The notes under the pieces are model-generated. The model was not told where the DNA came from, ran no database searches, and was given only the letters and a program-made list of their open reading frames with translations. From NCBI RefSeq assembly GCF_014773225.1, contig NZ_JACXAJ010000007.1:1-64000 (forward strand): a DNA stretch of 64,000 bases. Direction: 5' to 3'. This DNA comes from Pontibacter aquaedesilientis (GTDB taxonomy: Bacteria > Bacteroidota > Bacteroidia > Cytophagales > Hymenobacteraceae). The translations under genes and the position numbers were made by a program. Shown piece after piece: positions 59,927 to 64,000 of the stretch (positions within the stretch are counted from its first letter, which is position 1; each line of letters begins with the position of its first letter).

Positions 59927-60547
59927 TTATAAGGCTTCCTTCTTATGCCAGTCAGGGTACTGTGTTTCTAACAATATAGAATCATTTTTGGAAAGGCAAT
60001 CAAGTTGGCCCTTTCTCTTCACGATATCCCCATTTTCGTTGAACTGAACCGCACTAAAGACTTCCGTTTCAGTTGCACATAGAACGTGCTTTACTTTTCC
60101 TGTTTCAAAGAATAGTAATGTTCTCCCATTCTCATGAATAGCCAATGTATCTCCAGTAGGATAGAAGGAAACATTAAATACTATTCTTCCATTGCTATAC
60201 TCTGTTCTGTTCATTAGAATCTCCCCCTCATCATATTCCATTACCCAGCCGTGCAATAAGTCATCTTTGAAATTTTTCACAGATTTCAAGCTACCATCCT
60301 CGAAGTATTCACGCCCTTCACCGTCTAGTTTATGATTAACGTAAGACGCTACCAAGTGCAGCTTACCACTAGGATAATAATATTTAGATATCCCGTTCAT
60401 CCTGTTACCGGTGACCTGTATCTCTGATTCTATCCCCCCATCATCATAATAGTATTTTACAATCCTTTGTTTGTTCGTGTCACATCTGATGTTTAATATC
60501 ATCATAAGGACTAACAGGAAGTAGTAACTGAATTTCTTCGTAAGCAT
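59927..60547 (-). CDS. MORN/YwqK-like repeat lipoprotein
   Basis: 206 residues. A lipoprotein signal (MLTKKFSYYFLLVLMMILNIRC, Cys at 22) precedes repeats of the form YYxxGxxxxExxxxNxxxxGxxKYYYPSGKLH, the MORN-2 pattern (YYYPSGKLHLVASYVNHKLDGEGREYF type units). Such proteins are often annotated as YwqK-family antitoxins, but no toxin is adjacent, so a plain envelope lipoprotein is safer. AT-rich relative to the methyltransferase just upstream (16-base gap), suggesting a different history. Confidence 0.75.
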   Translation of the reverse strand: MLTKKFSYYFLLVLMMILNIRCDTNKQRIVKYYYDDGGIESEIQVTGNRMNGISKYYYPSGKLHLVASYVNHKLDGEGREYFEDGSLKSVKNFKDDLLHGWVMEYDEGEILMNRTEYSNGRIVFNVSFYPTGDTLAIHENGRTLLFFETGKVKHVLCATETEVFSAVQFNENGDIVKRKGQLDCLSKNDSILLETQYPDWHKKEAL

Positions 60548-60563
60548 CTTTATAGTGTTTTAA

Positions 60564-61457
60564 CTACCTCCCCTCCGAACTAAACCGAAAGAAAGTCCCC
60601 AGCGGCAATTTCCGCTCCCCACGGTCATGAAGGTATATCTCACCCAGTTCTTCATTCTTAATTTGCTCCCCAAACGTCAATCGCATCAGGTTGTCCAAAA
60701 TCAGAGCTGAGAAGCCGAGGGAGTAGAGGTTGATCACCAAAAAGAAATCGGTTTTGTCGAGCATTTGGTGGCAGAGTTTAATAAGCTCATTCAGTTCGTT
60801 TTCCAGTTGCCATTTCTCGCCGTTTGGGCCGCGGCCATAGGCGGGCGGGTCCAGAATGATGCCGTTGTAGGTGTTGCCGCGCTTCACTTCGCGACGGGCG
60901 TACTTCATGGCGTCTTCCACGATCCAGCGCACATTGTCAAGGCCGCTGGCTTCCATGTTGTCACGGGCCCAGAAGTTGACCTGCTTCACCGAGTCGAGGT
61001 GGGTTACGTCGGCATCGGCGGCTTTGGCGGCCAGGGTAGCGGCACCGGTATAGGCGAACATGTTGAGCACCTTCGGCGTTTTAGTCTTCAGCGAACGGGT
61101 CTTGTCATAAATGAATTTCCAGTTGCTGTCCTGCTCCGGGAAAAGGCCCACGTGCTTGAACGAAGACAGTCCCAGGCGGAAGCGCAGTTTCAGGTCGTTG
61201 TACTGGTAGTTGATGTACCATTGCTCCGGCATTCCTTTTTTGAGCTTCCACTGGCCTTTGTCCTGGCTGCCTTTGTCGCGCGTGAAAAAAGCATTGGCCA
61301 TCCGCTGCCATTCTTCTTCCGGCAAGTGCTTGTCCCAGATGGCCTGCGGCTCGGGGCGTGCCACATAGTATTGGCCAAAGCGCTCAAGTTTCTCGAAATT
61401 TCCGGAGTCAACCAATTCGTAGTCAGCCCAGTTTTCTGTTGTTAAAAAGGAATACAT
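60564..61457 (-). CDS. Class I SAM methyltransferase (RlmI-like)
   Basis: A 297-residue enzyme. The SAM site LNMFAYTGAATLAAKAADADVTHLDSVK lies near 130 and the target-base motif ILDPPAYGRG (DPPxYG) near 206. This matches the 23S rRNA cytosine-methyltransferase group of COG1092, minus the N-terminal PUA domain. The N-terminal segment (YELVDSGNFEKLERFGQYYVARPEPQA) is typical. Likely an rRNA methyltransferase; the site is unknown. The ATG at 61457 is preferred. Confidence 0.85.
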   Translation of the reverse strand: MYSFLTTENWADYELVDSGNFEKLERFGQYYVARPEPQAIWDKHLPEEEWQRMANAFFTRDKGSQDKGQWKLKKGMPEQWYINYQYNDLKLRFRLGLSSFKHVGLFPEQDSNWKFIYDKTRSLKTKTPKVLNMFAYTGAATLAAKAADADVTHLDSVKQVNFWARDNMEASGLDNVRWIVEDAMKYARREVKRGNTYNGIILDPPAYGRGPNGEKWQLENELNELIKLCHQMLDKTDFFLVINLYSLGFSALILDNLMRLTFGEQIKNEELGEIYLHDRGERKLPLGTFFRFSSEGR

Positions 61458-61559
61458 ATATTTGCTGTTTATATCCGGCTTGTGTAATAGCGGCAAATTA
61501 CGAATTATATGCCGTGCCTGAAAATTGCACGTATCAGCTGTTTTAAATGTTTCTATATT

Positions 61560-62345
61560 ATGCCACTAAGCTTCTATAAATACCAGGGTACCGGCAACGA
61601 CTTCATCATGATTGACAACCGGAAACTGACCTTCCATGCCGATGACGAACAGCTGATCAAAGGCCTTTGCAACCGACGCACTGGCATTGGCGCCGACGGA
61701 CTGATTCTGCTGCAGGAGCACCCGGATTACGATTTCGAGATGGTGTACTTCAACGCCGACGGACGACTGGGGTCTATGTGCGGAAACGGAGCCCGCTGCA
61801 CGGTGCGCTTTGCCAAGCAACTGGGTGTGATCGAGGACGTAGCTTATTTCCTGGCTGCCGACGGCGAGCACCAGGCAACCATCGAGCGCGAAGAGATTCA
61901 GCTGAAGATGGGGGATGTGACCAACGTGGAAAGAATAGGAGTGGACTTCTATTTGAACACAGGCTCCCCACATTATGTGCGCTTTGTCGATGATGTGAAA
62001 AGCCTGGATGTATACGCCGAGGGCCGTGTTGTCAGGTATAACGAGCGCTTTAATGCAGTAGGCACCAACGTAAATTTTGTGCAGCGACTGTCAGAAAGTG
62101 AGGTCTATGTACGCACCTATGAACGTGGCGTGGAGGATGAAACGCTTTCCTGCGGGACAGGTGTAACGGCTTGTGCGCTGGTGGCAGGCCTGACAGGTAT
62201 GGAAAGCCCCGTATCGGTGAAAACGCCGGGCGGAAATCTGAGCGTGTCATTCGAGCAGCATGGCCTGGGTTTCCGTTATGTATACCTGAGCGGCCCGGCC
62301 AGGCTGGTATTTACAGGCACGGTGCCGGTTCCGGAGAAGGTATAG
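61560..62345 (+). CDS. dapF: Diaminopimelate epimerase
   Basis: A 261-residue enzyme converting LL- to meso-diaminopimelate for lysine and peptidoglycan. YKYQGTGNDFIMIDN at the start; the two catalytic cysteines are in MCGNGARC (Cys 74) and SCGTGVTACAL (Cys 198). The ATG at 61560 gives the family start. The stop codon falls inside AAGGTATAG, a copy of the over-represented heptamer. A GNAT gene follows after nine bases. Confidence 0.96.
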   Translation: MPLSFYKYQGTGNDFIMIDNRKLTFHADDEQLIKGLCNRRTGIGADGLILLQEHPDYDFEMVYFNADGRLGSMCGNGARCTVRFAKQLGVIEDVAYFLAADGEHQATIEREEIQLKMGDVTNVERIGVDFYLNTGSPHYVRFVDDVKSLDVYAEGRVVRYNERFNAVGTNVNFVQRLSESEVYVRTYERGVEDETLSCGTGVTACALVAGLTGMESPVSVKTPGGNLSVSFEQHGLGFRYVYLSGPARLVFTGTVPVPEKV

Positions 62346-62354
62346 CCGCGGCCC

Positions 62355-62876
62355 ATGTTTTTGCGGTCTGACCATACCTTCCTGCGCGCCCTTGAGCCCA
62401 CCGACCTGGACTTCCTCTATACCTTGGAAAACGACACATCCGTCTGGCACGTCGGCAATACGCTCACGCCCTATTCTAAGTTTGTGCTGGAAGCTTACCT
62501 CGAGAACGCCGCCCTCGACATCTATACCATCAAGCAACTCCGGCTGGTCATCTGCAAGCACGACCGCGAAGCTATCGGCGCCATCGACCTATTCGATTTT
62601 GACCCGCTGCACCGCCGTGCAGGTATAGGCATTGTGGTGTCAGCTCCCTATCGCGGCCAGGGGCATGCCGCCGATGCGCTCAACTTGCTCCTGCACTACT
62701 GTCAAAACACCCTGCAACTGCACCAGGTATACTGCTCTGTCACGGCTACTAACCATACCAGCATCAAGCTTTTCAAAAATGCCGGTTTCAAGGAAGTGGG
62801 TATACGCAAGGAGTGGCTCCGCAGGCCTGACGGGAGTTGGGACGATGTAGTGGAGATGCAGCGGTTGTTTGTCTGA
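62355..62876 (+). CDS. GNAT N-acetyltransferase
   Basis: 173 residues of the RimJ/RimL-SpeG type: FLRALEPTDLDFLYTLEND at the start, AGIGIVVSAPYRGQGHAADALNLLLHY with the acetyl-CoA loop (RGQGHA), and NHTSIKLFKNAGFKEVGIRKEW at the end. The substrate may be a polyamine or protein N-terminus; not decidable. Co-oriented and nearly touching dapF. Confidence 0.85.
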   Translation: MFLRSDHTFLRALEPTDLDFLYTLENDTSVWHVGNTLTPYSKFVLEAYLENAALDIYTIKQLRLVICKHDREAIGAIDLFDFDPLHRRAGIGIVVSAPYRGQGHAADALNLLLHYCQNTLQLHQVYCSVTATNHTSIKLFKNAGFKEVGIRKEWLRRPDGSWDDVVEMQRLFV

Positions 62877-63455
62877 ATCTTTACATAGGGCCCCTACCCC
62901 AAGAATTTACAGGATTTTAAGATTAGCAGGATTTTCGTGCACGCTTGTCATCCCCCTGCCCCCTTCGAAGGGGGACTTTTCTGCCGTACTGATTTACAGG
63001 TATAAGCCCTGTATCACATGACCACTGGCAGGTACAGCAAGAGTAATTCGCACGTGAACTACATACAAATGACTTGAGCCATGTGCACTCTTTGACGCTC
63101 CACTGTTTGAGCGTTCAGCGAGTTTGGAGCGTCTTGACTTTTTTGCCTACTTTTTTTGTCAAGAAAAAAAGTTGGGCCCGGCTGGACAAGCCAAGCTATA
63201 AGACATTGCAAGTTGCCAAGATTTAAGGCTGTTGCTAAACTAGCAAGGTACAGATCAAATAACAATCAGCAATTACCCCCCTGTCACAATGCCACAGCCA
63301 TTCCGGCTTTTCCCCATTCTGGCATAGGAATTTACGCGGCTTTGGCTTTGTTGGGAGGATAGGTATAGCGCATCGGCAAATATGGCAGATACACTATACA
63401 GTCGTCATTCTGGTATTGTTTTAGTGTAGAGCTTTAGATATATCAGAAAAACAGC
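62877..63455. repeat. Repeat-rich intergenic region
   Basis: About 580 bases without a credible gene, holding several palindromic or repeat-like pieces: an ACAGGATTTT/GCAGGATTTT pair (62910-62937), the 16-base palindrome CCCCCTTCGAAGGGGG (62959-62974), inverted GACGCTCCA/TGGAGCGTC (63094-63102 and 63125-63133), CTTGAC/GTCAAG (63133-63138 and 63158-63163) and ACTTTTTTT/AAAAAAAGT (63149-63157 and 63164-63172) followed by GGGCCCGGC. I recall similar strings as common intergenic repeats in Bacteroidota; that is memory, not a search. Confidence 0.6.
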
Positions 63456-63463
63456 TATTTTTG
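63456..63463 (+). promoter_or_regulatory. Possible -7 box of secA
   Basis: TATTTTTG matches TAnnTTTG, 44 bases before the secA ATG. No -33 TTG at the right distance. Confidence 0.4.
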
Positions 63464-63507
63464 ACGATATTGCAAACGCAGGATTTCATTTAAGAACAAC
63501 AATACAG

Positions 63508-64000
63508 ATGTTTGATTTTTTCGGTAAAACCGTTGCGAAACTATTCGGAACCAAGTCCGACAGAGATATAAAGGAGGTTGTACCTTACGTATCCAAAATA
63601 AACGAAGAGTACGCGAAGCTTTCCAGTCTGACTGATGACCAGCTTCGCCAGAAGACAGTCGAGATAAAAGGCATCATTGATGAGCGTCTGAAGCCGATCG
63701 ATGAAAAAATCGCCGCTTTGCACAAGCGAGTGGCCGATGAGCCGGAGCTGAACATCGTGCAGAAAGAAAATATCTTCTCTGAGATCGACGAGCTGGAGAA
63801 AGACCGCAATAAGGAGCTGGAGGTCGTGCTAATGGAAGTGCTGCCTGTTGGTTTTGCCATTGTGAAAGAAACGGCCCGCCGCTGGAAAGAGAACGGCCAA
63901 TTGGTGGTAACCGCCAACGAGATGGACCAGCGCCTGGCCGCTACCAAACCAAACGTGCAGATCGACGGCGACAAAGCCATCTGGGCGAACAAGTGGGTGG
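63508..64000 (+). CDS. secA: Preprotein translocase ATPase SecA (N-terminal part)
   Basis: The first 164 codons of a gene cut by the window end. MFDFFGKTVAKLFGTKSDRD, then EVVPYVSKINEEYAKLSSLTDDQLRQKT, and a long charged helical insert (ELEKDRNKELEVVLMEVLPVGFAIVKETARRW) are typical of Bacteroidota SecA, whose N-terminal region is longer than in E. coli. It drives proteins through SecYEG, whose Y and E subunits are encoded in this window. The Walker motifs lie past the end. Confidence 0.92.
   Translation, partial: MFDFFGKTVAKLFGTKSDRDIKEVVPYVSKINEEYAKLSSLTDDQLRQKTVEIKGIIDERLKPIDEKIAALHKRVADEPELNIVQKENIFSEIDELEKDRNKELEVVLMEVLPVGFAIVKETARRWKENGQLVVTANEMDQRLAATKPNVQIDGDKAIWANKWV

Noticed and set aside
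59927..60547. A toxin-antitoxin system (YwqK-type antitoxin)
   Set aside because: Only the MORN repeats match; no toxin gene is adjacent and the protein is a lipoprotein.
60765..61445. A 226-codon plus-strand frame over the methyltransferase
   Set aside because: Antisense shadow; no promoter or family features.
62941..63180. A CRISPR array or mobile element in the secA gap
   Set aside because: The repeats are unlike each other and unevenly spaced, and no cas or transposase gene is present.

Overview
The window is chromosomal DNA from a member of Bacteroidota, most likely Cytophagales (Hymenobacteraceae, Pontibacter-like; the family is inferred from protein resemblance, not proven). The evidence is the Bacteroidota promoter form (TTG, about 20 bases, TAnnTTTG) ahead of several operons, almost no Shine-Dalgarno sequences, a DUF3467 gene between rpoC and rpsL, a propeller-Y_Y_Y sensor kinase beside a LytTR regulator, and a Bacteroidota-type SecA start. 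I see no phage, transposase, CRISPR array, rRNA or plasmid gene.

Layout. 1-2.9 kb: two small hydrophilic proteins (one with degenerate KGG-type stress repeats), a THUMP-like methyltransferase and a decayed DUF4397 gene. 2.9-11 kb: sahH, a family 2 glycosyltransferase, a LytTR/propeller two-component pair and a double-domain glycosyltransferase. 11-18 kb: an ECF sigma factor with a zinc anti-sigma factor, gmk-nadD, convergent frr-pyrH, a biotin carrier protein and an M1 aminopeptidase lipoprotein. 18-49.5 kb: a nearly unbroken translation and transcription block: tRNA-Tyr/Gly/Thr-tuf, tRNA-Trp-secE-nusG-rplKAJL-rpoBC-DUF3467, rpsLG-fusA-rpsJ, then the S10, spc and alpha clusters with secY, map, infA and rpoA, ending at rplQ. 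49.5-54.4 kb: carA, eno, a DivIC/FtsB-like gene and an HscA-like Hsp70. 54.5-64 kb: a membrane protein with an Ldh-family dehydrogenase, a secreted repeat protein, a minus-strand group (methyltransferase, MORN lipoprotein, small membrane protein, Ppx/GppA phosphatase), dapF with a GNAT acetyltransferase, a 630-base repeat-rich gap and the start of secA.

How it works together. The core block makes the ribosome, RNA polymerase, elongation factors and the Sec channel in one co-oriented run. It is split by promoters I can place before tRNA-Tyr, tRNA-Trp, rpsL, rplC and possibly rpsH, and by hairpins after tuf, rplL, rpsJ and rplQ. Four of those promoters are followed at once by a short A-loop hairpin that would form the 5' end of the transcript.

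No clearly new multi-gene system is visible. The best leads are small-scale signals: a strongly over-represented heptamer GGTATAG that is rare in the ribosomal block, the shared 5' hairpins, a family of long terminators between convergent genes, and isolated Shine-Dalgarno sites before rplE and rplF. All counts are by eye and approximate.
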